This document shows positions 23,414 through 46,737 of a stretch of 64,000 nt of DNA, in pieces. A model generated the notes under the pieces. That model was not told where the DNA came from, searched no databases, and was given only the letters and a program-made list of their open reading frames with translations. This stretch comes from Lutjanus erythropterus. Lineage: Eukaryota > Chordata > Actinopteri > Lutjaniformes > Lutjanidae. A program made the translations under genes and the position numbers. The DNA lies in assembly GCA_020091685.1 (NCBI GenBank), contig CM034591.1, positions 12,658,833 through 12,722,832 of the forward strand. The letters are read 5' to 3'. Each line of letters begins with the position of its first letter. Position 1 is the stretch's first letter.

Positions 23414-24230
23414 TTAAAGGGACAGTTCAGATTTTTTGAAGCAAGGTTGTATGAGATATTTACCCATAGTCAGTGTGTTATCTACAGTAGATGGTGGTTG
23501 ATATGCCTCCTGTTTAGAGAAGCAGAGAGGAGTACCAACACAGAAGCTATGCTATTTACTGCAATATATAGGCTATATTTGGATTTTCACCACTTTACCT
23601 TGCTACCAGACAGCCTTTTCTGACAGAAAAATGCCGTTATGTTAGTCAAATATCACTCTCTCTTAACAAACCAGACTTCATTGGCAAAAACAGTCATTTT
23701 ACCTGACAGAACACAGCACTTGCTGCTCTACTGCTGCCTTGATCGGTTAGTTTGTTTGTGCTGTTGTGCGACTTTAGTGAATATGAACTGACCTTTTAAA
23801 ACACTGAAGTCACACAATAACACAAACAAACTAACCGATTGAGGTAGTGACAGACCCACAACTCCTCTGTGTTCTGTGAGGTAAAATGACTAATTTTGTC
23901 AATAGAGTCTGGTTTGTTTGGAAAGACCAACATTTGACTTATATAACAACAGTATTCTGTAGGAAAAGGCTGTCTGACGTAAAATACTCTTAATATAGCG
24001 TACACTTACACTGATATTGATTTTTTTTTAGGTAAGCCTTTTTTTAGGTCACTAAAATACAGTCTGTTACTGATCCTGTCCACAGGAGTAGACTGTCTAG
24101 CTTCCTACACTGGTGCACCTGCTGCTTCTCCAGACTGGGGGCGTGCTGACCGCCATCTACTGTAGCTAATACACTGACTATTGAAGAACCTCATACAACC
24201 CACTTCAAATAATCCAAACTATCCCTTTAA
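23414..24230. mobile_element. 817-bp foldback MITE in the probable smad3 3'UTR
   Basis: The left arm begins TTAAAGGGACAGTTCAGATT and the right arm ends AATCCAAACTATCCCTTTAA, its inverted copy. The arms match for most of their length (CTACAGTAGATGG near 23483 against CCATCTACTGTAG near 24152; CGGTTAGTTTG against CAAACTAACCG near the centre at about 23790). It is therefore almost one long hairpin. Confidence 0.85.
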
Positions 24231-25385
24231 TTAATGTTTGCAGAATAGTACAGTATGTGAAATGTTTTCAAGTTCTGTGTAAATGCCTATTATATACTAC
24301 ACACCTACTACACAATACAATGCTGCAAAAGTATTTTGCAAATTGGCAAAGCTTCCTGAAATTAACGCAGGATATATTTTCATAAAACCCCTCTGACAAG
24401 AACTACAGCAGCTGTGAACTACAACTGCCGCTGAATGTACTTTGCCAACATCGCTTTACTAGAATATTAACTTTTTACAAAAGTGCATCATCCTCCTCAT
24501 GACATTTGATGAGTGCCACTATCTTTAAGTACTCATGTACAGGTTTGTACCTCCTGTCTGCTCTACTGTATCCTGAAGCTGCTGTGTCATCTGGACCACG
24601 CTTCAAATCAAAGTGTGTGGGAAAAGGTTTTATCTGATTTCTTTGCTTTATCACCTGTTTCTGTCTGAAATGTACAGTTAAACATATTATTTGTCTTGTC
24701 AGAGTAACACCGGCTGCATAAAATGACAGTATGAAAACCTAAACAAATATTTGTGATATAGGCATACAGTATATTCCTTCACACAGTGTGTACAAATGGT
24801 GGCTGAACATTTCCATGATATTACACTGGGTCACATTTGTAAATGTCTTCATAACCTATCAAATGCCCAAATACAGAGACAAAGTCAAGTGAAATGCATT
24901 TAACATGATCTTACACATGCTTTACAAAATTGTTATTAATGCTTAAAAAGTCTAATTCAATTTTTAAAACCACTGTTCACTTTAAAATCTGTACAAAACT
25001 GTAAAAATCATGAAAAATAAGGAAAGAAAATAAGAATCTCTGAATCAATAAAAACCTCCTCCCGTTGCTACAGCCTTCCTGGCACCCTCAGATGCCAAAG
25101 ATTAAAAAATTTCCGTCAAATTGGACAAAATGTGGAGATCATACTAACATGGTTCTGTTTTACTGCACTTGCCCTCTTTTGCCACAAACAACATGTATAT
25201 AAAAAGTGCTACGACAGCTGGTGGGGAGGAGGGACTAAGTTACAGATTGAGGATTGGCTGAACGAGGGGGGGGGGCGGTTGGCTCATCATCATCTTTCCG
25301 TACTTGCGTAGCCGTTCTTGTCTGCATGGAGTCTGTGTGTGTTTTTAGTCACTGACAGGAGACGTGGGTGGATGAAGGGTTTTCC

Positions 25386-36868
<11,483 letters not shown>

Positions 36869-38329
36869 AACATACTTCACATTCCTTATTAGTATCTAAT
36901 TCTATTGTTTCAGTCTTTGTGTATAGATGAATTATACCTTTTTTCTTTACGGTTATTGCCTGCATAAATGGCATATATTGTTTGTCTCATTTTAAGGATG
37001 TTTTTAACTGAGAAATATATTTATTTATGTTCATTCCATATGTTTCATAAATTCATGAATGTTTGAGTTTATACAGTCATTGAAAATGATTATTAATCCG
37101 ATAAATATAAGATGTAAAAAGGTAAGATTTTCCCTGCTTATCTAAATCAAACTGGGTCCTAAACAGTGTCATTTGTCACAATCTTTGTTTTTTACATTGT
37201 TCTTCCATCTTGTTATAAAATCTAAATCCCTATGGACACTTTCATCTTTAAAATGATGATTTTGTCACTTAAGTGCACTGTGTACACCATGCATGGTCTC
37301 CAGCCTTTGCCACATCTGTACACCATCTTAAAATAATGTTTGGGTAAAAGAAAAAAAGAAAAAGTAGTGTTCTTTATGTAAGGTTTTATTTTGATGTAGA
37401 CTGTCACCAGTCACATGGCTAGAGTTGAGTTAAGGGCACAACTGTGGCATTATGGGTCAGAGCTAACATGGCTGCAGAGAAAAAAAACATACAGGCCCAA
37501 AACAACCATATTCTGCACAGTCCAAGAGGTGCAAATGGTAATTTGTTATTCTGTACCTTCATTTGTTTAATATTTATGTATGATATTTATTTGGACAATG
37601 TGAGACATTTTCTGTTGCTGCGCTAATGTACTTGAGCCTGTTGGTCTCGTTTAAGAGACTTTAAAATTACTCAGAGATGTAGATTTGACACAAAATGTCT
37701 TTTATGGTTTTTTTTTAGTTTTCACATCTGTATGATGTGTGGCCACTTCTTCATTGGACTTGTGTACCTACACAGCCTGTGGCTTTAGTCTATACAGCCT
37801 TTAATTTCTCAGTCTAGAACAATTCAAGAATTTTCTGAATAAAGATTTTAAATCAGTCCTCATGTTAGAATTCACCACACATGACGAAACAGTAGGTGTG
37901 GTGTTGACTATTGTTGTTAAGTCTGGGCTCTGACCCTCCCTCCTACTGATGAGGGTCCCAGCTGTGTGCGCTCTGGCTATGAGGTTTAACAATAAACAAC
38001 CTGCAATGAGATTACAGTATGTATAACAGGAATTTCATTGTGTTGCATAGCATCTGCACTCATCTGCTATACAATACTGTTGACAGGATGGTGATGTAGG
38101 CTGCCAGAGAGTAATGAGCGGTAGTGTGACGTTGCAGATTGTCATAATGGGGATGTAGCCTGTAATCTCTAAGCACAATGACCCATGAAAGAGGGAAAAA
38201 AAAAAACACACTTATCATCTTATGCAAGAGGCAGCGGCCACATATGTCCCTCCTGTCTCTCTGTCTCACTCACTCACTTTCACACACAAACACAGAGGAA
38301 GGGTCAAAAGCCTGAGCTAAAGCCCTTTA

Positions 38330-38800
38330 GAAGGACAAATGTCTGTTCCAAATAAAAACAAGGCCGTGTACAGTCCGACTACTGAAAGCTCAGTAGTGCC
38401 CCATCTGGGTCAGCCATTGTGCATCCAGCTAGCAGAGAATAGTGTTTTAATTTTTCATGGCAAGGGCTTTCATTCACTGCCTCTGTACTTTTACAGGGGC
38501 TGGAGTGTGCGTGCATGTGTCGGAAGGGAGGGGGGAGGGTGTCTTGAATTTGTAAAGGGTGTCTGAGTGCTTAATGTACACACAACGAGCATACAGATGC
38601 AGACGGATGAAAATGCAAAGTGTCCCCGGAGGAAAGCTGGTGAAGCTTCGGATCTGAAAACCACATCCTTAAAGCCTGCAAGTGAGTGCTGGTGTGTTAA
38701 CGCCCAGCTGATTTACAACTAACATCTGCATCCAAAATCCTGATAAGAGACGAAAGCTTGTCAGAGTAAGTCCTGCTCTGCACCCTTAAAATGATAAGTT
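38330..38800. other. unique block in intron 1, possible CNE
   Basis: Non-repetitive mixed-composition sequence about 1.7-2.1 kb upstream of exon 2, with no recognisable frame. It includes a short polypurine run (GGAAGGGAGGGGGGAGGG). Regulatory function is conjecture. Confidence 0.2.
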
Positions 38801-38907
38801 TCCCCATATTATGAAAGTCAGGAGTCCCTTTATAGGTGTCTAATGATTAAAAAGCTGCAATTAAGTTGTCATCATTCTTCACAGTTTGTTCAGAAAAAGA
38901 AAACAGC

Positions 38908-39225
38908 AGGGCTGCAACTATTATTTATCATATATATTTATGAACTAACTAGGCTATTATTTTCATTATCAATTAATCTGAGCATTATTATCACTATTAA
39001 TTGTTTAGTGTATAAAAGGTCAGAATATTGTGAAAAATCCTCATCACAATTTTCCAGAGTCCAAGTGATGTCTTCAAATTGATTCTTTTGTCCATCCAAC
39101 AGTCCCAAAACCCAAAGACCCTTCATTTACTTCAATGATTAATAAGCAGAAAGTCCTCGCATTTAAGAAGCTAAGTTATTAAGAAGTTATTACTGAAACC
39201 AATAATAATCAAATGCAGAAGAAAT
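38908..39225. mobile_element. hAT-like MITE, degenerate
   Basis: Starts AGGGCTGCAACTATTATTTA, has CATTATCAATTAATCTGAGC and CTCGCATTTAAGAAGCTAAG, and fades near 39225. It lies in intron 1. Confidence 0.6.
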
Positions 39226-41119
39226 TATGTAATATGATAACAAGTAGAGTTTTCTTACAATTTATAAAAACAAACAAACAGCCGTTTCCTGGGGTTTTAC
39301 ATCTCAGCGCTCCAGTAGCCACCATTGAGAACTGAAAGTTGTCAGCAGACCTAACCTCAACCATGAAACGCTATTATGGTCAATCAATAACACATAAGAC
39401 ACAGTTTTCTTTTCTCATACTTGTCACAATAATAAAACAAATGGTGTCTTGCTCATTGTACAAACTGATAGGGCGTATTGTACTGTTTCTATTAAGCCTT
39501 GTCCTTATTAATAAGTCAGTGAGTGAGCCATTGCAACATCATGTAGATTTTCATTGCTGACACATCAAAAAGGGAAGTGAGCAATATAATAATCCTAATA
39601 TTAATAAATCCTTATATCAGGGATAAGAACTTGAGAATATAATATGGGTAGCAGGATGCCTCATGATAACACAGGCAACACAGACACACAAGTGTCTGAT
39701 CAAAGAACTCCAGACTTCAGGCTTTTAAATCAAGGACAAACAACAGAGCTCAGCTCCACTACTTGTCTTTTGACCTCAGTGTTGACAGAAAACATTTAAC
39801 AATACTGAGAGATCTCGCTGCTCCCACAAGCACAATCTGGATATTCACACAGAGTAGACAAATAAACAGGAGCACCTTGGGTTATCATGCAATCAAATAC
39901 AAATCCCCCTGCAATAAATACTAGTTCTGTAAAAGCTCATTGTGACAAATGTCTTTTGGTCAGTGTTTGTGAGGGTCTTCTTGTGACCACTGTTCCTCTT
40001 TTTCATTGCGGTTTTCCTGTGTTTGTCATATATTGTCATGATTTATTGAAGCTGTTTCCCTTTACCAGATTGCATAATTTTGCAGTGTTTGTGACTGATG
40101 CTACTGACGCAACAGAGGTCTCTCTAGTACCTCTGTAAGTTATCTCAAAACTCACTTAAAAATGTATTTAACTCACTGACCTCACTTTACAAGATAAAAC
40201 AAACATAAAAAATAAAGACAGTAGCTTTAAAGTAACTAAATCACAGTTTAGAAAGGCAGCTACTAAAGTGAATCATAGGAAATTGCCCCAAATTCATGAT
40301 GACACAGGGGAAACACATGACATAAGCTGCAAAGAGGAAAAGTGAAAAGGAAACTCTGCAAACTGTGCAATCCAAACCTATCCACAAAATAGCGCAGTAT
40401 AATCCCCAAAGAAGTAGTATTTACTGCAGGGATATCGTGGCTATTTGGAGAAGCAAAAGGAGAAAAATAAACATTTTCAGTGTAGGTGTGTTAAATGGTC
40501 AGACGGGGCTGATGTGATGTCAGTGGTATGTGTGTTGGGTCCCTGCTGCTGAGTGGGTGTTTGGTGGGGCTAGACTCTGCGTGGGCTGAGACAGACATGC
40601 ACGAACTGCAGTGGCATTACTGGCTACTTGGTGTCCTACGGTATTTAGTGTCCTTCTTTTTGTAAAGCCCATTCCGGTCAGTGTTTATACAGAAAACGTT
40701 TACAGTAAAGGCATGAGTCACACTAATCAGTTAAGTATCTGAACTGCACGTGTGCAATACAATAGTGGATCTACACTCAAGCAGACACGAGGAATATGAC
40801 CTTATATAAGAGGAATAACGGCCAACATCACCAATCCTCAGGGAACAGTGATGCTGGGAAAACAAAATGAAAATTAAAGACTAGTTATAGTTCCCATTTG
40901 GTCATTACTCATTATTTCAAGTCTGTGTCCAATCAAGTCCAGTATTTAGTATAATGTCTCAGAGGGATTTACTGGTGAACAACTGTGATAAACCAGGCCA
41001 AATGCTTCAAGAAGACAAGGAAAAAGTACCCTAAAAAATGTAGGACATATTGCATGTCCATTGCAATTTCTGAGAGCCCAGAGTAACACATATACACATA
41101 GTGTCATATTCTGTCTAAC

Positions 41120-41310
41120 CAGGAGTCCAGAACCCACAGAAAAGATATTCAATTTACTATAATGTAAGACAAGGAAAAGCAGCAAATCTTCACATATGAG
41201 GAGCAATTTTTTTGCTGGAAAAACAGCTTAAACAAATTGTTAAAAATTTGCCTATTAACTTTTGGTCATTTCACTAATTGATTGACCGACCTATCTTTGC
41301 AGCTCTATTA
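41120..41310. mobile_element. hAT-like MITE fragment
   Basis: Has AAAGATATTCAATTTACTAT and AGCAGCAAATCTTCACATAT, then CACTAATTGATTGACCGACC, and ends TTTGCAGCTCTA. The left third is missing. Confidence 0.55.
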
Positions 41311-41873
41311 TGAATTGTTTAAATACGCAGTTGCTAGCAGCCCATCTTTTTTACTGCCTTTATGGCTGGCAGATTAGTACATTTCTTTGCATGTTACTGC
41401 CACCAAGTGTCGAACAGTGAAACAGCGTGAAACTGACGGCATAAAAGTGTGTCACATGCCTATGTGCTCACAGACATGTGGACATGCTATGTGCAATATT
41501 GGGCTGTGAGAGTTTGTGTATTTGTCCTGAACCATCATATCATGGCATATAGGTTGGTTCATGTAACGTGGAAACAAAGTTCACGAGCTCAAGTTCTGAT
41601 GGAAACTTTTAGCTGTATGGCATTAGCAACATGTGTTCGGTTTAGCACAACAAGCTGATTGGCATGTGAGTCAGTCAGTCAGTCACTATGGGAAGTGCAA
41701 CTGAAACGCTGGAGCTGGAAGACTCGCCTTCATTCTTTTAATCAGTTGTTTGGGAACAATTTGTGTTCCCACTCTGCTACAACAGCAGCATAGAGAGAGT
41801 TGTGAATAAGACAAAGATGGTATGTAAATAAAAACACATCAAACATGCTATTTTTACTGGGATGGTTTAATAC

Positions 41874-42230
41874 TAGGGCTGCACAATAAGGTAAAAAAGT
41901 CATATTGTGATTATTTTCACTGAAATTACAATTGCGATTATCAATACGATTAGTTGGAATGATCATTTTTGCATTACGATTCTCATTTTTACTGAAAAAA
42001 CAACTATTATAATGGTGATGATGTGATATTAGTTGCTTTCTGTACAAAACAAACATGTTTTCTTTCATCTGTACACCAGGGAATCTCTGCAGCAATACAT
42101 TACTTCATTATAACGCTGTTTTCTCACACAGTTTTTCTTTTTCAAAAATATGAGATTTAGTTCTGGTTGTGCAACTTGGATACTGCACTTGGCCATATTG
42201 TGATTTTGATAATATTGTCATGCAGTCCTG
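41874..42230. mobile_element. TAGGGCTGCACAAT-type MITE
   Basis: Begins TAGGGCTGCACAATAAGG and ends GATAATATTGTCATGCAGTC. It shares ATTGTGATTATTTTCACTG and GCCATATTGTGATTTTGATA with the copy at 61643-62185. About 357 bp. Confidence 0.6.
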
Positions 42231-43093
42231 CTTCATACAGTGCAATCTTAAAGCATAAGAGATGCTTTTATTTTAGTTTTATAGCATATTGTGAATTATT
42301 CCAGTTTGGGAAAGAGACTGTTCAGTGTTTGTACAGTGTAACACAGAAATATTTTAAATGTTCTTTATTTTTATAATGTAAATAGTGTATCAAAGTAGGC
42401 AACAGGCAAAATGTTGCCTCAGGATTTTATCTCTTTCAAACTTTAATGAATGTCTGTTCAAAATAAATGCAAACAAATGTATCCTGATCTCTTATCTCTT
42501 TGTTGTTTTTCTGCTGTAACGAACTCACACTGAACCGTGACTCCTAAGCCGGGGTATGAATCAAATCATGATTTCTGTGAACCGTTACACCTTTAGTGCA
42601 ATACAAACAGAACTGGAAACCACTCGCTCCAGACGCTACTATTGGTAAGAAACTTACAGTGATATGTACACTCTATATTCACAAGCCATATCAGTTTACT
42701 CTCTTTTATCTGAGTTTTCTTTAACTCTGTCAATATACAGGAAAAAGGAAGAGAAAAACAAACAGCAACAGTCAAAACATTGTGCACATAGACGCGTCCA
42801 GACACACACTTTACAGTTCTTAATCCGAATTACTCACTTCATTGAAGAGATTTATGACGGCACGTTGAATGAGACTTGCATGAGAAATACCTCCCTGACA
42901 GTAAAACCACTCCTGCAGCAGCATCAAGCCTCAGCCTGTTGTTTAGAGGAAGAGCCAGTAGCACTGTCTAAACAACAGCCAACCTCAGATCCTGCAAAAC
43001 ACTTTAAAATGATTTGGAGCTCAGAGTGCTTCAGCTATGTAGCAGAGGGGGGAGAACTATGACCCCAAATTCCCTGCTGGGCTCCTCTGTGCG

Positions 43094-43094
<1 letters not shown>

Positions 43095-43152
<58 letters not shown>
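43095..43152 (+). repeat. (GT)n microsatellite
   Basis: A GT array of about 25 units in intron 1 with one GC step at its start. All three reverse frames over it are artefacts. Confidence 0.95.
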
Positions 43153-43153
<1 letters not shown>

Positions 43154-43420
43154 CCAGACTGGAGATTTGAAGGACATGGGTGGGATCTGAAGGCTTCCAA
43201 GAATCCAGGCCAACAGTTTTCAACCTTGGGCTCCTCTCTGCAGCAGCACCAGAAACTAGTCAACAACACGGATCAGCACAGACTGATTTTATTTACAGAC
43301 AGAGCCGCAGCTCATACACAAACAACGACGGAAGACCTTTATTTTCTTTTACTTTAGATTATTTTTGTGCAGATTTAGCTTTCAGAACTGAACTGTGAAC
43401 CATTTGAGGCTTGTGGTGTG

Positions 43421-43645
43421 AGGGCTGCAACAAACAATATTTTCATTAATTCACCAATTACATCGTCAATTAGTCGATTAGTCAAGCGCACACAAATTCT
43501 CACGTGTCTTCAAATGTCTTGTTTCATGATATAAAACGGAGAAAGAGAACAAATGTTCAAATCAGATAAGCTGGTAACAGCATTTCTTTTGACATTTTTA
43601 CTTCAAAAGTGACTTAATTGTGAAGTGAACAATCTATTAATTAAT
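43421..43645. mobile_element. hAT-like MITE fragment
   Basis: Starts AGGGCTGCAACAAACAATAT with CGTCAATTAGTCGATTAGTC and a shortened interior. A further trace with ACAGACTAATTGATTAAGTG lies at about 44330-44440. Confidence 0.5.
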
Positions 43646-44817
43646 GTGGATGTGAGAATATCCAACACTCAAATGTCTCAGAATAATAACAGACTGTGAC
43701 AATATCTACCGTGGTATTACATGGTTAATTATTTTATTTTATTATATTTATTTTATTTTATAAAAGGACTGCTACTGACTGCTGCATTGTTTTTGTTTTT
43801 GTGATTGTACATACAGACTTCAAACATTCATTGTCAGATCCATTTTTTTTGGCATACTGCTTATGTCAGGGCTGGCTATTTTTATTTTATTTTATTACAG
43901 AAGGAATTCAGAGATTTCTTAAGTTAAAAGAAAAAACAATACCTCAATTTTTTAGTAACATCACCTCCCTACTAAATATTAAAAAAAGTAATTTAGTTTT
44001 CAATGACTGTGACTAATAGATTAATCCAAAATTTATTTCAGCACATTACATCTCACAACACTTTAATATTGGTTTAAAGATTTTAACTCACTTACTCATG
44101 TTTCTATGTAATATCACAACAATTTGAAGTGATCAGAAAATGCCAAATTTTAAAAATTCCCATTGAAATTACTTTATATCATCAAATTGCTTGTTTTATC
44201 TGCCTGAAACTCAAATAATAACAATAATAATGATAAAAAAAAGATGTTTGATTGATTTTTTGTCAAATAAGAAAAATAAAGGCATCAAATGCCAATGAGA
44301 GGCTACAACTAGGGGACGTTTGGCATTATTGCTTAACAAATAGACCGAACTTTAAAGATCAATAGAGTAATTATCAAAAAAAATAGGCAATTATTTTCTC
44401 AGTCAACAGACTAATTGATTAAGTGACTAATCTGAATAATGAGACAAACATTTCAATTTTAAAGTTTAGGCCAACTGTAAGGGCGAAAAAGATGACAAAA
44501 AACAATTACGGTCAATCAAACAAAAAGTCTCAATGCATTAACAATGACCTGACAGAAATATGTAAGGCTAGTTAAAACATGCTTTTGTCATCTTTAAGCC
44601 ATCTTGATTCTCTTTCTGATTGAGAACAAGATCCACAGCGCTGATATCTCTCTAGCGAGAGACAGTCAGAGTGAAATTGATGTCCAAAAATGAAAGGGAC
44701 AAATTGGTATAGATTTTTTGCCACGGGGGAAATCGTGTCAACATCATTGTGTTCCATGACCCGAGGCTGTGGTTGAGCCTGACCTTTACGCCCAACCAGC
44801 TCTGGGAACGCAATCTG

Positions 44818-44818
<1 letters not shown>

Positions 44819-44869
<51 letters not shown>
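44819..44869 (+). repeat. (CA)n array, first of an alternating cluster
   Basis: About 25 CA units. Arrays of TG (45011-45044), TG (45185-45211) and CA (45245-45295) follow within 430 bp. Confidence 0.95.
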
Positions 44870-44871
<2 letters not shown>

Positions 44872-45008
44872 GGTATGAACAAGAGCAAGATAAAATAACT
44901 ATACCTCCAAGAGAATCATCTGTGTAAAGCGGGTGTTTGAATAGACAAGGAGGATATGCAGATGTGAGCGACTGTGAAGAGAAGGCACACAAATTTCAGC
45001 TGCGCACG

Positions 45009-45010
<2 letters not shown>

Positions 45011-45044
<34 letters not shown>
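45011..45044 (+). repeat. (TG)n array of the alternating cluster
   Basis: Seventeen TG units, inverted relative to the CA array at 44819. Confidence 0.95.
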
Positions 45045-45045
<1 letters not shown>

Positions 45046-45184
45046 ACGTGTGTATGTGTTTGGCTGACTCATAAAACAGACTCAGACAGAGCAGATTGAG
45101 CTTCACTGAGCTGAGGGGGAGGAGGGGGCAAAACAAACACTCTGAGGCATGCCCAGTTACGCTCAGAGACACAAACATATACAC

Positions 45185-45244
45185 TGTGTGTGTGTGTGTG
45201 TGTGTGTGTGTTTGTTCAGCACTGCTCGGACCATCGCCAGGCTG

Positions 45245-45295
<51 letters not shown>
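45185..45295 (+). repeat. inverted TG/CA arrays forming a potential hairpin
   Basis: About thirteen TG units, then TTTGTTCAGC, a 20-base spacer, GCTGAAC and about 25 CA units. GTTCAGC and GCTGAAC are perfect inverted copies, so the stem continues beyond the simple repeat into the unique sequence. Confidence 0.9.
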
Positions 45296-45297
<2 letters not shown>

Positions 45298-45519
45298 TGG
45301 GCTCAGACCTTTTGACATGGACTTTTTTTTTACAACTCTCTGCCAAGCTTCAAACTCAAATGAAAGTCTAAGCTCACTACAAAGATGCCAACAAACACTG
45401 TCTGAGTCTTTATTTTTGTTGTCTTCCAGTGTCGGTCATTAGGCTGCTATTTATAAACTTTATTAAAGTAGCTAAATGTTTAATTCAAAAATTAAAATAA
45501 ATTATTTTGTGCATTACAA

Positions 45520-45920
45520 GTGCCTGCAAGTGTATGTAAACACCAGGACCTCCACTCACAATCTGTCCTCAAAGAGCACAGAGGGGGGAGGACAAAGTGG
45601 CTGATGGATAAAGAAAGGAGGGTGCTGCTGGACAATAGGGCTGGCAGACTGTCTCAACAGCTCAGGGCAGCTCAGAGTGTCTGTGACCGGGCCCCTAAAA
45701 CCCCCCTTCCCTCTCCTCCGTCTGTCCCACTGTCCCACTATCCCGACCGCCCAGTGCTGAGTGAGGGCTGGGGGTGGGAGTGTGGGGGGTGCACGGCTGA
45801 AATGGCCTTTGTGCCTTTCATAAAGTCTGTGGCCAGTCTGTCGAGCCATGACCAACAGGGCTGCAGTCCAATGACATTTAGCAGAGGGCTGCTGTCTTCC
45901 AATAACAACATGTGAAGAGA
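45520..45920. other. unique GC-rich block in intron 1
   Basis: It immediately follows the alternating TG/CA arrays. The sequence is unique, with polypyrimidine stretches (CCCTCTCCTCCGTCTGTCCC) and overlapping open frames on both strands that encode low-complexity Pro/Ser-rich peptides. It is a candidate enhancer rather than an exon. Confidence 0.2.
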
Positions 45921-46639
45921 CAAATCATTCACTTATTCTGGAGAAGCTGCTGCAGTGAAGTTTTGGTATTGAAACCTGACACATGGCTACTTCTCTGATC
46001 TGTAAAGGCATTTTGGGAGTTATCATGCAATAAATTGTTGGTGAATTAGTTTTTCCTGAAACTGCTTCATCTGCAGCTTTCCCCTTTTCATACGTCACTC
46101 ATTTTCAGCCCACGTTGGACGTGCTCTCATACGACTGTTATCACAGGTTAATCCCTTGTTGTGGCACCCTTCAAAGAATCTGCAGCCACGGAATTACACA
46201 GAATTACTGGCATTACATAATTATAAAAATGAAAATGGTTACCATTTCAGTTCTCTCTGCAGCCAAATTCTCCACAAGCTGTCTATTTGTCTTCCTCTCC
46301 CACTTCAGTTGGTTGAAGGGAGGTGGTTAAATGTTATCTAAACAACAATAAGATTGAATTAAACTCCCTCCTGAAAATACCTGTTGAGCAGCATCGACAT
46401 TCGGTCCTCGTCAGGAGTAGGAATGGTATCGTTAGTGTTTTATAAATTCTGATATTGATACTCTTATCCTTATTTGTACAATAATTTTGCAATAATGCAA
46501 CAATTCAGTGTGTGTGAATTTACTCTGTGTAAGGCATTAAGTGCTACACTTTGGTTTGCAGCATCATGTAATATTCTTGAGGTGTTTTTTATGGGCGTGT
46601 GGATCTGGGTGTGATACTATATGTTAACTGTAGTTTGAT

Positions 46640-46737
46640 TGTGTGCGGCCACGTCGCCTTTATTGTCTCAAATGTCCAAGACAAATTTCTCCTAAGGGAG
46701 ACGATAAAGGCTAATCTAATATAATCTAATTTGATAT
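46640..46737 (+). mobile_element. LINE 3' tail
   Basis: AATGTCCAAGACAAATTTCT, then GACGATAAAGGCTAATCTAA with a (TAATC)-like run at the end, which is the usual 3' end of a fish LINE family. No coding remnant. A fragment of another repeat (GGTATCGTTAGTGTTTTATA) precedes it at 46426. Confidence 0.5.

Larger units (their letters stand above)
22083..25385 (-). other. smad3: probable smad3 3' untranslated region
   Basis: The 3.3 kb after the smad3 stop codon holds no convincing coding sequence, and no other gene starts before the first clear minus-strand AATAAA at 22083-22088. Mammalian SMAD3 has a 3'UTR of several kilobases, so a long one is expected. The end point is an inference. An 817-bp foldback element sits inside it at 23414-24230. 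Polypurine/polypyrimidine runs occur at 22793-22806 and 23222-23237. Confidence 0.45.

Noticed and set aside
43031..45442. Many frames encoding CVCVCV or HTHTHT
   Set aside because: Direct translations of dinucleotide repeats in several frames; no biological meaning.
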